Program-made: the position numbers and the translations under genes
In this document: in pieces, positions 1 to 8,371 of the stretch
Position numbering within the stretch: position 1 is the stretch's first letter
Layout of the letters: each line of letters opens with the position of its first letter
The notes under the pieces: generated by a model
The model's input: the letters and a program-made list of their open reading frames with translations, nothing else
What the model was told of the DNA's origin: nothing
The model's database searches: none
Assembly: GCA_005877185.1 (NCBI GenBank)
Contig: VBPQ01000040.1
Location: 1-21,796, forward strand
Direction: 5' to 3'
Length of the DNA: 21,796 nt
Source: Nitrososphaerota archaeon
Lineage (GTDB): Archaea > Thermoproteota > Nitrososphaeria > Nitrososphaerales > Gagatemarchaeaceae

Positions 1-194
1 TTCTCGAGTGTTCGGACAAGCTCCGCGGGATAGAGCAGGATCTTTGATGGTATGCAGCCTCTCGTCAGACATATTCCGCCCGGTTCATCCTTGTCGATTA
101 CCGCGACCTTGATCTTGGGATTCTCCTGGATCATCGGTTCTACAATGTTCATCGCGGAACCGCTACCGATCACGATCAAATCGTACTGCTTCAT
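1..194 (-). CDS. FAD-dependent pyridine nucleotide-disulfide oxidoreductase, N-terminal part
   Basis: This gene runs off the left edge; 64 codons are visible, starting at ATG 194-192. The protein opens with a Rossmann FAD-binding segment (YDLIVIGSGSAMN, about residues 4-16). It then has the redox-active disulfide motif GGICLTRGCIPSK with Cys42 and Cys47, the CxxxxC signature of class I enzymes such as dihydrolipoamide dehydrogenase and mercuric reductase. By family knowledge it moves electrons between NAD(P)H, FAD and a disulfide substrate in the cytoplasm. Which substrate cannot be told, because the NAD-binding and dimerisation domains lie outside the window. A G-rich run just ahead of the ATG could serve as a ribosome-binding site. 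The family call is secure; the exact enzyme is open. Confidence 0.88.
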   Translation of the reverse strand, partial: MKQYDLIVIGSGSAMNIVEPMIQENPKIKVAVIDKDEPGGICLTRGCIPSKILLYPAELVRTLE

Positions 195-457
195 TTTGCC
201 CCCAACCAGGAGAAGTCTCAAGGGAGCTTATGAAGATGCCTGGCCCCACAAGTGAGCTCCGGGCGGCGAGCTCAAGCGGCAGGGTCCTCCACTGGGTTTC
301 AAAATCGAACGTCACGCCTGATGGTTGGAATCTTCATGTAAAGTAGCCCTTCAAGTCTTCGTTAACTCTCATGCGGTTGTAGATGAGTCTGAAGACCGAC
401 GCCAACTTCAAACGTTCTCTAAGGCGAGTATGGTCGGAACGGTCAGGGCCTCAAATC

Positions 458-528
458 AGTATACTAACTGTCGCAAGCAGGTCATTCAGTATACTAACTG
501 TCAACACCGATTTCTCAGTCAGTATACT
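458..528. repeat. Palindrome cassette A (three AGTATACT sites)
   Basis: The perfect 8-bp palindrome AGTATACT occurs at 458-465, 488-495 and 521-528, so the starts are 30 and 33 bases apart. The first two copies are followed by the same word AACTGTC. The array matches cassette B (560-630) in spacing and in the shared inner word AACACCGA. Such evenly spaced dyads resemble binding sites or iterons, but no partner protein is evident nearby. Only three units exist and the intervals are not CRISPR-like. Confidence 0.75.
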
Positions 529-559
529 GTTCCAACAACATGCAGATGACAGGACGAAG

Positions 560-630
560 ACTATAGTAACCGTGCTGCGCAGCACGATCCATATAGTAAC
601 CGTGAACACCGACTTCCCAATTACTATAGT
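560..630. repeat. Palindrome cassette B (ACTATAGT sites) with hairpin
   Basis: ACTATAGT occurs at 560-567 and 623-630, with a degenerate copy CATATAGT at 590-597. Starts are again 30 and 33 bases apart, as in cassette A. Relative to A, the second and seventh bases of the palindrome are both exchanged (G to C and C to G), which keeps the dyad intact. A further perfect 16-base palindrome, CGTGCTGCGCAGCACG, lies at 571-586 between the first two sites and could form a hairpin. Confidence 0.72.
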
Positions 631-1121
631 AATTCTGCATAGGAAAGAGCGCGATGAGGAACGGGACCCGAACGCACTATTAGATCGTTCTTTACGGACG
701 ATTTGCTGGGAGCCAGAAGGCCAAGTTACATGGTCGATCTAGTTGAGCTCGGGATACACGTCACAGTCGTACTCTTTACGTTTGGGGCGGCATTCCCGGT
801 AAGTCCCCTGCAGAGCGAGAAACAGTTACAGGGCTCCCCGATGCAATGGAACAGAAAGCAGCGAGGAAGAAGACTAACTTTCGGAACAGAGGATAGAGAG
901 AGTTGCACGCCCCATCGTCACAGTCATCCACGACATCCCTGTCGCAAGGAGACCCAAAATGTGCCTCGAGCGGCACGATCCTCCTCCGCCTCCATCACTC
1001 CATGATACAGTGTCAGGAGGAGATGATGGTACACCCGTTCAGTTACAGTCGCCGTGAGGATGAGAGAACTTCCCGTCGTTACAGCTCGCCTTCGGCGATA
1101 CGGTTGTGACGGTGGAGTGTG

Positions 1122-2444
1122 CTAAGTGCTACAATTCAGGACCGCCGTCAACGAAGTGTCGCTCGTCACAGATACATTTCTCTGATTGTTCGTGTTACCC
1201 GTGTCAAGCCAGCGGTCAAAGGCGCACGACCCGTAGCCATCAACCTCCACAATGTAAGTCTGCCCATTGTTTAGAGGGTAGGTGAAGGGCGTGTATCCCG
1301 ATGCGAGTACCGTGCCAGTCTGATCATGGAGTTCTGTCCAGAATCCTGTTATGACGGTTCCGGTGGTGGTCTCGCTGGTTACCGTGAGTTTTGACGTGCC
1401 TTGCATAGTTTGCATGAAGCTCGGGAAAGTGCCTCTTGCGTAATTCCCCTTGCTCAAACTATTGTACAGCGTGCCTCCGTATGTCGAGTTCACGAACGTC
1501 CATCCTCCCACAATAGGATAGAGAAATCGGTAGTTGTAGATGGTTCCATTATTCACAAGATCTTGGACTGCGCTGATCTCGGTCTCGTTACTTTGGTCGG
1601 CGAATACTCCCATGGGCTCACCAGGTACTTTAGCGTAAGCGTCTAGATGAAGAAGCACCCTCCCGTTCCATACCTGATTTAGGTTGACGATGGCGTCGTA
1701 GTTGACCGCGTCGTAAGAGTTCAGCGACACGGAAGGGGAGATGTAGGTCTGGTTTGCCCACGTGGTTCCGGCCGTGGGAAGGAGGGGTGCAGCTCGTGCA
1801 TCGTTAAGTATGAAGTACACATTGGGATACAGATCGTGCATCTTTTCCATCATATCGTTGAAAGCCCCTTGTCCAACTGAAGAGTAGTAGATGATGGCGT
1901 GATCGAAGAGCACCCCATCAAGATTGAATGTAGTCACGTACTTCGCCAATTCATCATACACGGTGGGTGAGGAGGTGACGTTGTAGCGGTTGAGGTCTAG
2001 CCTTCCTATGACGAGCGGGGCATACTGGTGTAGGCTGGCCACGTAGCTAGTCACCGCAGGATAAAGGCTCGACGGTATGGGACCAGGTTCAGCCACCGCA
2101 GTTACGAGCGCTAGATTGCTATGGCCAGCAAGCTGGGTGGATAGAGTTGATGCCGTCTCGATGAGATCCTCTTGGGTGAGATTCAGTTGATTCGTTGGAA
2201 TGAAATGCTTGCCGAGGTAACCAAAGAGCCAGGCGAACGTGATCGGCTTCGAAGGGTCGAAGGTGGTGGTAGTGGCGCCTGCCATTCTCGCGGACGTTGC
2301 CTCGTTGCTATCATGGAGTACGGACCACGAGGAGAGCGCGGGCGAGGGAAGATAAGCGAGCGCCAACGTCAGTAAGAGCACGACGCCGACAGCTTTGCCA
2401 CTAGTTCGCCCAGAAAGTTGCGTCACAGCTAGTGAAGATGCCAT
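1122..2444 (-). CDS. Exported protein of unknown function, 440 aa
   Basis: The first 40 residues form a signal peptide or membrane anchor: a short polar N-terminus, then a hydrophobic core (AVGVVLLLTLALAYLPSPA) ending before SWS. The mature part contains alternating strands and helices with phrases such as TFNLDGVLFDHAIIYYSS and YFILNDARAAP, reminiscent of a glycosidase-like TIM barrel, but I recognise no catalytic signature. The last 90 residues look like a separate small beta domain (TGTVITGFWTELHDQTGT, then a Cys near FDRW and a C-terminal Cys) of a type I associate with archaeal secreted proteins. Many N-x-S/T sites fit a glycosylated extracellular protein. It stands alone, facing the lpd-like gene. 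Start choice is the first ATG; no clear TATA box is visible. Confidence 0.72.
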   Translation of the reverse strand: MASSLAVTQLSGRTSGKAVGVVLLLTLALAYLPSPALSSWSVLHDSNEATSARMAGATTTTFDPSKPITFAWLFGYLGKHFIPTNQLNLTQEDLIETASTLSTQLAGHSNLALVTAVAEPGPIPSSLYPAVTSYVASLHQYAPLVIGRLDLNRYNVTSSPTVYDELAKYVTTFNLDGVLFDHAIIYYSSVGQGAFNDMMEKMHDLYPNVYFILNDARAAPLLPTAGTTWANQTYISPSVSLNSYDAVNYDAIVNLNQVWNGRVLLHLDAYAKVPGEPMGVFADQSNETEISAVQDLVNNGTIYNYRFLYPIVGGWTFVNSTYGGTLYNSLSKGNYARGTFPSFMQTMQGTSKLTVTSETTTGTVITGFWTELHDQTGTVLASGYTPFTYPLNNGQTYIVEVDGYGSCAFDRWLDTGNTNNQRNVSVTSDTSLTAVLNCST

Positions 2445-2588
2445 CGAGGCTCGCGGACCAACTCACGTGAGCAGTGGATGTCCATACGAAGAGGGAGCAG
2501 TCGCTTGGATTGATATCTGCAAATCGAAAGCTCTAAGCATCAGAAGACCTTATTGGGGTTTACGCCTAATCAGCCTTTTGGTGAATTC

Positions 2589-2780
2589 CTACTGAAGAAG
2601 ATTCTGGAGTCGGTTTCGTCGTCGGCGACCGGAACATAAGGTCGAGTGCTCGAGTCGTGGTGAGTTGTGTATCTCTATGTTGCCGCCAGCTCCCGGGCCC
2701 CCTGGGACGCGATTCACCCTGCCATCGGTAATCCGTGCAAAGGAGGATATGGCTTCGTGCCTCTTCACAGCGGGCCACAA
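2589..2780 (-). pseudogene. C-terminal remnant of a post-COAP-1 type protein
   Basis: Reading minus-strand codons near 2670-2690 gives GAGGNIEIHN, the same end motif as the two large propeller proteins downstream (GGGNIEIQQ and SGGNIEIHQ). The underlying DNA word ggcggcaacatagaratmca is shared as well. Upstream residues (ARITDGRVNRVPGGP) could be the preceding strand and linker of the domain. There is no domain body in any frame and the frame continues 20-odd residues past the usual stop. It is therefore best read as a leftover tail of a third family member in opposite orientation. A chance match is possible but unlikely given the DNA identity. Confidence 0.45.
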
Positions 2781-2883
2781 TCCTGCAAGGAGTCGCTAAC
2801 AATCCGTTAACGATTAGGGACAATTCTCGGAAATCGCGTATTAGCCTTCTTCGCAATCTCGATTTCAGGAGGCGAGAAAAAAA

Positions 2884-3204
2884 ATGCACATGAACAAACG
2901 AATTCTCCTGATACTCACGGCCTTTGCCGTCTTTGCAGCCAGTGCCATCGCGCCCAACGACAACCTCTCAATCCAGTTCGAGCGGTTCCGCGGCAAGTCA
3001 CAGTTGCCCCAACATGGAGTCGTCTACTTCAAGCACTACATCCAGTTCGACGAGCATGGCGAACGGAGCAGGATAGAGACTTTGGATCTCCGTGGTCGTG
3101 AAGTCGGGGAGACTCTCACGTTGAGTCGCCCTCTTCCCCTATTGTTCGCTTCAGAAATGATGCGACATGAATCTCTCGCATTAGAGGTTGAGAAGAATCT
3201 TTGA
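2884..3204 (+). CDS. Small putative exported protein, 106 aa
   Basis: An AGGAGG-like ribosome-binding site (around 2867-2873) precedes ATG 2884 at a workable distance; ATG 2890 is an alternative. The protein begins with a convincing signal peptide (KRILLILTAFAVFAASAIA), followed by about 80 residues rich in charged and aromatic amino acids with no cysteine and no motif I recognise. It sits between the minus-strand remnant and the first propeller gene. It may be a real small exported protein or the truncated start of a larger one. The Shine-Dalgarno and signal peptide favour a gene; the lack of any family resemblance keeps confidence low. Confidence 0.4.
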   Translation: MHMNKRILLILTAFAVFAASAIAPNDNLSIQFERFRGKSQLPQHGVVYFKHYIQFDEHGERSRIETLDLRGREVGETLTLSRPLPLLFASEMMRHESLALEVEKNL

Positions 3205-3364
3205 CGTAGCAACATTCTCCTCGTTGCCTTTTTCCTTTTCCGAGACCTGTCGTGCATCGCAGCTGGTGGCGGTGAGCCAGGAACTGCCCGGTTAGGTTAG
3301 GTCTCACAAATTGTTCTTAAACAATCTACTGTATTCACCTTTTAGAAGTTTTCTTCATTCGACG

Positions 3365-3370
3365 TTTATA
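3365..3370 (+). promoter_or_regulatory. TATA-like box for the first propeller gene
   Basis: TTTATA lies 33-38 bases before ATG 3403 and about 65 bases before ATG 3433, in an AT-rich patch. Expected transcription start is near 3395. This would give a leader of about 8 bases to ATG 3403 or about 38 bases to ATG 3433. Confidence 0.45.
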
Positions 3371-3432
3371 GTGCAAAACAACAAAGAGAGCTATTACGCT
3401 CTATGAGAAATCCGAGTTTCGCTGACGAAAAG

Positions 3433-5238
3433 ATGAACGAAAAGAAACACAATCGACTCGCGCTACTAGCAGTTCCAGCACTACTAGCGCTTCTCATGCT
3501 GGCTAACGGAGCCAGCGCGGTCACGGCAGTGGCCTACCCGAATCACTCATCTCACCTCCTCGACTCGGGAACCTTGACGACTTTCGCGGGGAGCGCCTCG
3601 ACCCTCTCTATCAGCACACCCCTGACCTCTCTCACCTTCGGAGCTACTGGCACACTCGACCCGAGTGGAGGCTGGGTCAACGCTCCCATGACAGAGGTGC
3701 AGACCGACTATGCCAGAGCGGAGTTGCTGACGTCTGTCACGATGGGGTCTGGCCAGCAGGCGGAGAGTGAAGCAGCGGTCGGCAGCTTCGTCCTCCTCCC
3801 CGGCACGACCTATCAGGTTACGGCAGACTTCGCGATGTCCAGGGCCTTCGCGACCTGCAGCGCTGTCTGGGGAGACACGGCCATAGCAAACCTGCGGGTG
3901 GCTGGACAGTCGATCTACGTGACCAGTGCACCAAACCAGGTCGTCGACGTCCTAGGGGTCGCGAGACTAGTCATAAACGAGCAGACGCCCACCTCCACTG
4001 GCATCACCGTCAACGCCCTCGACCTCTCAACCGTCACCGGAGTTCAGGTCCTGGTGGACAGCGCTTACAGCTCCATCTCCTGCACGGCCTCAACCGGCCT
4101 CGGCCTCTCTCAGCCTGCGGTCGGCGGCAACCACTTGCAGCCAATGGATGGCGTCCCTGTGTCGGGCGTATGTACGGACTTCACGACTGGAGGAGGGTGG
4201 ATCCCGTTTCCGCCACCCTCCACTGGAACCAAGTCGACCTTCGGCCTCGTTGCCGGCTACCAGTCCGGCGGAACCACTCCCACGGGAGAACTGGAGTACC
4301 ACGACCACACCAGCGGCCGGTTCGATATCCACTCGCTCGACGTGCTCTACTACGGCTGCGGCCCGAAGGCCAACTCTAGAGTATTTGGAGGTGATGCGGA
4401 GTTCGACCACAACTCGGGATTCTGTTACGAGGCCTTCATCCAGGACAAAGGAGAACCAGGAGCGGGGAGTGACTTCTTTCAGATCTTCCTTTGGCCTCCA
4501 GGAACTCCCTGCGGCTCACCTCCTACCGGGTCCACGGTAACTACCCTCACCAGTACCAATCCGCGAGCCTTCGGACATTTTGGCCAGTCCGTTACCGTGA
4601 CTGGTAGCTTTGCGGTCGTCGGCGCCCCCCAGGAGACCATAGTTGAGCAATCCGGGGCAGGCCATACATACGTCCTCGGCGCTACTACGGGTTCTCCATC
4701 CGCTACCTTCACGAGCCCCTTCCCTCAGTCCGGCGGACATTTTGGCTTCTCGGCCGATATCAGCGGTACCAGGGTGGTTGTAGGTGCCCCGGGCGAGACT
4801 GCGAGTGGGCAGTTTGGGGCAGGCCACGCCTACGTGTTCAATGCCACGACGGGCTCCCTAATCGCTACCCTCACGAGTCCAAACGCGCAATCCGGCGGGG
4901 AATTCGGCTTCTCGGTCGCCATCAGCGGCACGACAGTGGTGGTAGGTGCCCCGGGCGAGACTTCGAGCGGGCATACGCAAGCAGGAAACGCTTACATCTA
5001 CAATGCCACATCGGGTTCCTTAATCGCTACCCTCACGAGTCCAAACGCGCAATCCGGCGGGGAATTCGGCTTCTCGGTCGCCATCAGCTCTAGCGGTGTT
5101 ATCGTGGGTGCCCCGGGCGAGACTTCGAGCGGGCTGACGCAGGCAGGGAACGCCTACAGCTTCAGTACTGCGGGCTCCACTGCGTCGTACACCAATGAGA
5201 ACACTCTGGGTGGCGGCAACATAGAAATCCAGCAATAG
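3433..5238 (+). CDS. Secreted choice-of-anchor P / post-COAP-1 protein with inserted 4-blade FG-GAP propeller
   Basis: The 601-residue product has a signal peptide (residues 1-29, ending NGASA). A beta-rich region with VARLVINEQTPT (about 30-240) matches my knowledge of choice-of-anchor P domains. From about 245, CTDFTTGGGWI, then TFGLVAGYQSGG, GELEYHDH and DKGEPGAGSDFFQI are post-COAP-1 signatures. The domain's closing strand is missing at that point. Instead about 210 residues form four FG-GAP repeats (EFGFSVAISG, VVVGAPGE, AGNAYIYNATSG), and only then does the closing motif GGGNIEIQQ end the protein. The propeller thus looks inserted into the post-COAP-1 domain. It is probably extracellular and adhesive; ligands are unknown. 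ATG 3403 is an in-frame alternative, but ATG 3433 gives the better signal peptide. It is a tandem paralogue of the next gene. Confidence 0.8.
   Translation: MNEKKHNRLALLAVPALLALLMLANGASAVTAVAYPNHSSHLLDSGTLTTFAGSASTLSISTPLTSLTFGATGTLDPSGGWVNAPMTEVQTDYARAELLTSVTMGSGQQAESEAAVGSFVLLPGTTYQVTADFAMSRAFATCSAVWGDTAIANLRVAGQSIYVTSAPNQVVDVLGVARLVINEQTPTSTGITVNALDLSTVTGVQVLVDSAYSSISCTASTGLGLSQPAVGGNHLQPMDGVPVSGVCTDFTTGGGWIPFPPPSTGTKSTFGLVAGYQSGGTTPTGELEYHDHTSGRFDIHSLDVLYYGCGPKANSRVFGGDAEFDHNSGFCYEAFIQDKGEPGAGSDFFQIFLWPPGTPCGSPPTGSTVTTLTSTNPRAFGHFGQSVTVTGSFAVVGAPQETIVEQSGAGHTYVLGATTGSPSATFTSPFPQSGGHFGFSADISGTRVVVGAPGETASGQFGAGHAYVFNATTGSLIATLTSPNAQSGGEFGFSVAISGTTVVVGAPGETSSGHTQAGNAYIYNATSGSLIATLTSPNAQSGGEFGFSVAISSSGVIVGAPGETSSGLTQAGNAYSFSTAGSTASYTNENTLGGGNIEIQQ
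4861..5088 (+). repeat. Exact 66-base repeat coding for successive propeller blades
   Basis: Bases 4861-4926 recur identically at 5023-5088, an offset of 162 bases or 54 codons, which is one blade. Neighbouring bases are also nearly identical. The other blades of this gene differ much more, so blades 3 and 4 arose by recent in-frame duplication or were homogenised by conversion. Confidence 0.9.
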
Positions 5239-5861
5239 TAGAGCATCCGTCCCTCCCTTTCGGGTCTCCTTCCTCCTTGTTTGATCCGCCCGATCGCCCC
5301 TGTCGGAGTAGTTTCTCCTCAGAGAGCACATTGCACACATTCTTCTGCGTGAAAACCCTTCTTTACACGCCCCCTGAGAAACAAGCCGAAATCCTATCTA
5401 AAAGCCAGATGGCGAGTGCGCGGAGAGCATCAGCAACAAGCAGATGAGTCATCAAGCTGTTGACTAACGCAGACCGGAAGGGGAGGGCCAGGGCCAACTA
5501 CAGGGCAACCATCAGCGAGACACTCTAAGCCCTGTCTATGGGTCGGACGAAGACGCCAAACGGTGACTTGGCCGCTTCCAAGTTCCTCCACGCTTCCACC
5601 CATCATGATGAGGTATAGCCATAGAACATTTCAATAGAGAAAAGCTTCCAGCCCTTTTTATCGACTTAGCATTACTGATAATTGGACAGAAGAATAGTTC
5701 TTGAAAGAGAAGATGGCATCGGTCCCGAAGACGCATACAAAGATCTCTCTTGCATTCCCACTCTCCATAACGGTCTTCGTGCCAGTTGCATTGTTGCGCA
5801 AAAACGACGAAATGAGGTCGAAAATTTTTCGTTGAGAAATTCCAGTTTCGCTAACGAGAAG
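5239..5861 (+). other. Spacer between the two propeller paralogues
   Basis: No gene is visible. The first 40 bases (GTCCCTCCC then GGGTCTCC) resemble the sequence just after the second paralogue at 8145-8180, so the duplication included the downstream flank. A weak TATA-like run (TTTTTA, 5655-5660) would imply a leader of about 180 bases for the second gene. The bases just before ATG 5862 resemble those before ATG 3433. Confidence 0.5.
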
Positions 5862-8144
5862 ATGCACGATACGAAATACAGTCGACTCGCCCTGGCAGCT
5901 CCAGCGATCGTAGCGGTCCTCATTCTGGCGAACGGTGCCAGCGCGGCAACGGCGGCGGCCTACCTCACTCATTCATCATCTCACCTCCTCAACCTGGGAA
6001 CCACGACAATCTTCGCTGGCAGCGCGACAACCCTCTCGATTAACACGCCTCTGACCTCTCTCGCCTTCGGGGCGACCGGCCCACTCGACCCCACGGGAGG
6101 CTGGGTCAACGCCCCCATGACTGAGGTGCAGACAGACCTTGCAGACGCAGAGTTGTTGGTGTCCGTCGCTATGGGGTCCGGGCAGCAGGCGGAGAGCGAA
6201 GCCGCGGTCGGCAGCCTCGTCCTCCTCCCGGGCACGGCCTATAACGTGACCGCTGACTTCGCGATGTCCAGGGCCTTCGCAACCTGCAGCGGGGTTTCTG
6301 GAGACACAAGCATCGCCAACCTGCAGGTGGCCGGAGTGCCCGTCACCGTCACGGGAGCACCAAACCAGGTAGTCGACGTCTTGGGGGTGGCGAGACTAGT
6401 CATAAACGAGCAGACGCCCACCTCCACGGGCATCACGATCAACGCACTCGACCTCTCAACAGTAACCGGAGTTCAGGTGCTAGTCGACAACGCTTACGCT
6501 TCCATCTCATGCTCGACCACAACGGGCCTCGGCCTCTCTCAGCCCGCGGCTGGCACCAGCGGCTTCCAACCCATGAATGGCCTCTCTGTGTCGGGCACAT
6601 GCACGGACTTCACGACTGGTGGAGGTTGGATCCCCTCTCCGCCACCCAACACAGGGGCGAAGTCAACGTTCGGCTTCGTGGCTGGCTTCAAGCCTGGCGG
6701 AACAACTCCCAGTGGAGAACTAGAGTACCACGATCACGCAAGTAGCCAGTTCAGTAATGTTCATTCACTCGACGTCCTCTTCTATACCTGCGGCACGACC
6801 TCCAACTCAAGGGTATTCGGCGGCGACGCGCAGGTCAACCACGTCTCGGGATACTGTTACCAGGTCCTCATCGAGGATAACGGAGAGCCGGGAGTTAACA
6901 GAGACTTCTTTCAGATCTCCATTCGGCAAGGAGGTTCCTGCGTCTCATCTTCAGCCATTGGGTTCACGGTCGTCAGGACTCTCACTAGTCCCAACGCGCA
7001 GACCAACGGACACTTTGGCAACTCAGTCGCCGTCAGCAGCACCATCGTGGTCGTGGGTGCCCCAGGCGAAGGAGTTGTGGAGGCGGGGGCGGGGGCAGGT
7101 CGCGCCTACATCTTCGATGCCACAACGGGGTCGGTCATCACACTGATCAGCCCTAACCCGATAGGCGGCGGACATTTTGGCTCATCAGTCGCTGTCAGTA
7201 GCACCACCGTGGTGGTTGGTGCGCCAGACGAGCGTGTCGGTACGACGTTCGGGGCAGGCCACACCTACATCTTCGCTACCTCGGGCACCTTCATCGCTAT
7301 GCTCACGAGTCCCACCCCGCAATCTGGCGGAGAATTTGGCTTCTCAGTCGGCTTGGATGGTGTGACCGTGGTAGTTGGTGCCCCAGGTGAGACATCGCAA
7401 GCAGGCCACGCCTACATCTTCGCTACCACAGGCGGCTCCCCAATCGCTACTCTCACGAGCCCTAACTCAATATCCGGCGGAGCATTTGGCTGGTCAGTCG
7501 CCGTCAGTGGCACCAATGTGGTCGTGGGTGCCCCATTCGAGACCGCGAACGGGCAATCAGCTGCGGGCAACGCCTACGTCTTCACTGCTACGGGCAACCC
7601 AATAGCTACTCTCATGAGCCCCACCGCAGAAACTGGCGGAGCATTTGGCTGGTCAGTCGCCGTCAGTGGCACGACCATACTCGTGGGTGCCCCAGGCGAA
7701 ACTGCGAGTGGGCAGACGCAGGCAGGCCACGCCTACATCTTCGCTACCACAGGTGGCCCCCCAACCACCACGCTTTCGAGTCCCACCCCGCAAACAGCTG
7801 GACTATTTGGCTGGTCAGTCACCCTGACCAGTAGTCTTGTGGTCGTGGGTGCCCCAGGTGAGACATCGCAAGCAGGCCACGCCTACATCTTCACTACCAC
7901 AGGCGGCTCCCCAATCGCTACTCTCACGAGCCCTAACCCAGAAACTGGCGGAGCATTTGGCAACTCCGTTGCCATCAGCGGTATGACAGTGGTCGTAGGC
8001 GCCCCATTCGAGGATGTAACTACGACGTCGGCTCAAACGGATGCGGGCCGCGCCTACATCTTCGGTCCGACGACAAGCGGTTCCACGCCCTCCTACACCA
8101 ACGGTAACTTTCTGAGCGGCGGCAACATAGAAATCCACCAGTAG
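5862..8144 (+). CDS. Secreted choice-of-anchor P / post-COAP-1 protein with inserted 7-blade FG-GAP propeller
   Basis: This 760-residue paralogue of the preceding gene has the same order: signal peptide (ending NGASA, residue 28), choice-of-anchor P-like region, post-COAP-1 body (CTDFTTGGGWI near 247, GELEYHDH, DNGEPGVNRDFFQI near 347), propeller, then the closing motif SGGNIEIHQ at the C-terminus. I count seven FG-GAP repeats, each with a GxFGxSVAxS strand, a VVVGAP turn and a G(H/R/N)AY(I/V)F strand. That is a full seven-blade ring, against four in the neighbour. No DxDxDG calcium loops are evident. The frame stays open upstream to TTG 5682, but homology with the neighbour and the signal peptide support ATG 5862. 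TTG 5832 matches the neighbour's ATG 3403 position. It probably acts outside the cell in adhesion or binding. Confidence 0.82.
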   Translation: MHDTKYSRLALAAPAIVAVLILANGASAATAAAYLTHSSSHLLNLGTTTIFAGSATTLSINTPLTSLAFGATGPLDPTGGWVNAPMTEVQTDLADAELLVSVAMGSGQQAESEAAVGSLVLLPGTAYNVTADFAMSRAFATCSGVSGDTSIANLQVAGVPVTVTGAPNQVVDVLGVARLVINEQTPTSTGITINALDLSTVTGVQVLVDNAYASISCSTTTGLGLSQPAAGTSGFQPMNGLSVSGTCTDFTTGGGWIPSPPPNTGAKSTFGFVAGFKPGGTTPSGELEYHDHASSQFSNVHSLDVLFYTCGTTSNSRVFGGDAQVNHVSGYCYQVLIEDNGEPGVNRDFFQISIRQGGSCVSSSAIGFTVVRTLTSPNAQTNGHFGNSVAVSSTIVVVGAPGEGVVEAGAGAGRAYIFDATTGSVITLISPNPIGGGHFGSSVAVSSTTVVVGAPDERVGTTFGAGHTYIFATSGTFIAMLTSPTPQSGGEFGFSVGLDGVTVVVGAPGETSQAGHAYIFATTGGSPIATLTSPNSISGGAFGWSVAVSGTNVVVGAPFETANGQSAAGNAYVFTATGNPIATLMSPTAETGGAFGWSVAVSGTTILVGAPGETASGQTQAGHAYIFATTGGPPTTTLSSPTPQTAGLFGWSVTLTSSLVVVGAPGETSQAGHAYIFTTTGGSPIATLTSPNPETGGAFGNSVAISGMTVVVGAPFEDVTTTSAQTDAGRAYIFGPTTSGSTPSYTNGNFLSGGNIEIHQ

Positions 8145-8371
8145 CAGAATTTCTGTCCCTCCCACTTTTGGAGTCTCCCTCAGACGGGGATGTTGAGGCT
8201 CGGTGCGGCGACGTTATCGTGCTTTCACTTCGTGCTAATCTGAAAAATTGTTCCATTCCTCCCCGCCTCCGTTCTCTTATCATCACAAAGGGACGGCTGG
8301 AGTTTGGCATCCGGGCGGGGGCATTCTGGAAGGCGATATCATCGTATTGAGGACAGGTACGGAAACCTTCG

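Larger units (their letters stand above)
195..1121. other. Long intergenic stretch with no convincing gene
   Basis: No open frame here resembles a known protein. The main structure is the palindrome array at 458-630, listed separately. One plus-strand frame (383-742) crosses that array and reads as repeated short hydrophobic strands (for example ILTVNTDF and IVTVNTDF). Several differences between the two cassettes are synonymous or conservative in that frame, so a coding origin is not excluded. From 631 to 1121 I see only scattered short GTTACAG and CACAGTC words with no regular spacing. Confidence 0.5.

Noticed and set aside
458..630. CRISPR array
   Set aside because: Repeats are only 8-16 bases, the intervals are related to each other and not unique spacers, and no cas gene is near.
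4148..4540. Overlapping frames inside the propeller genes on both strands
   Set aside because: Arg/Pro/Ser-rich shadow frames of the repeat-coding DNA without domain content.
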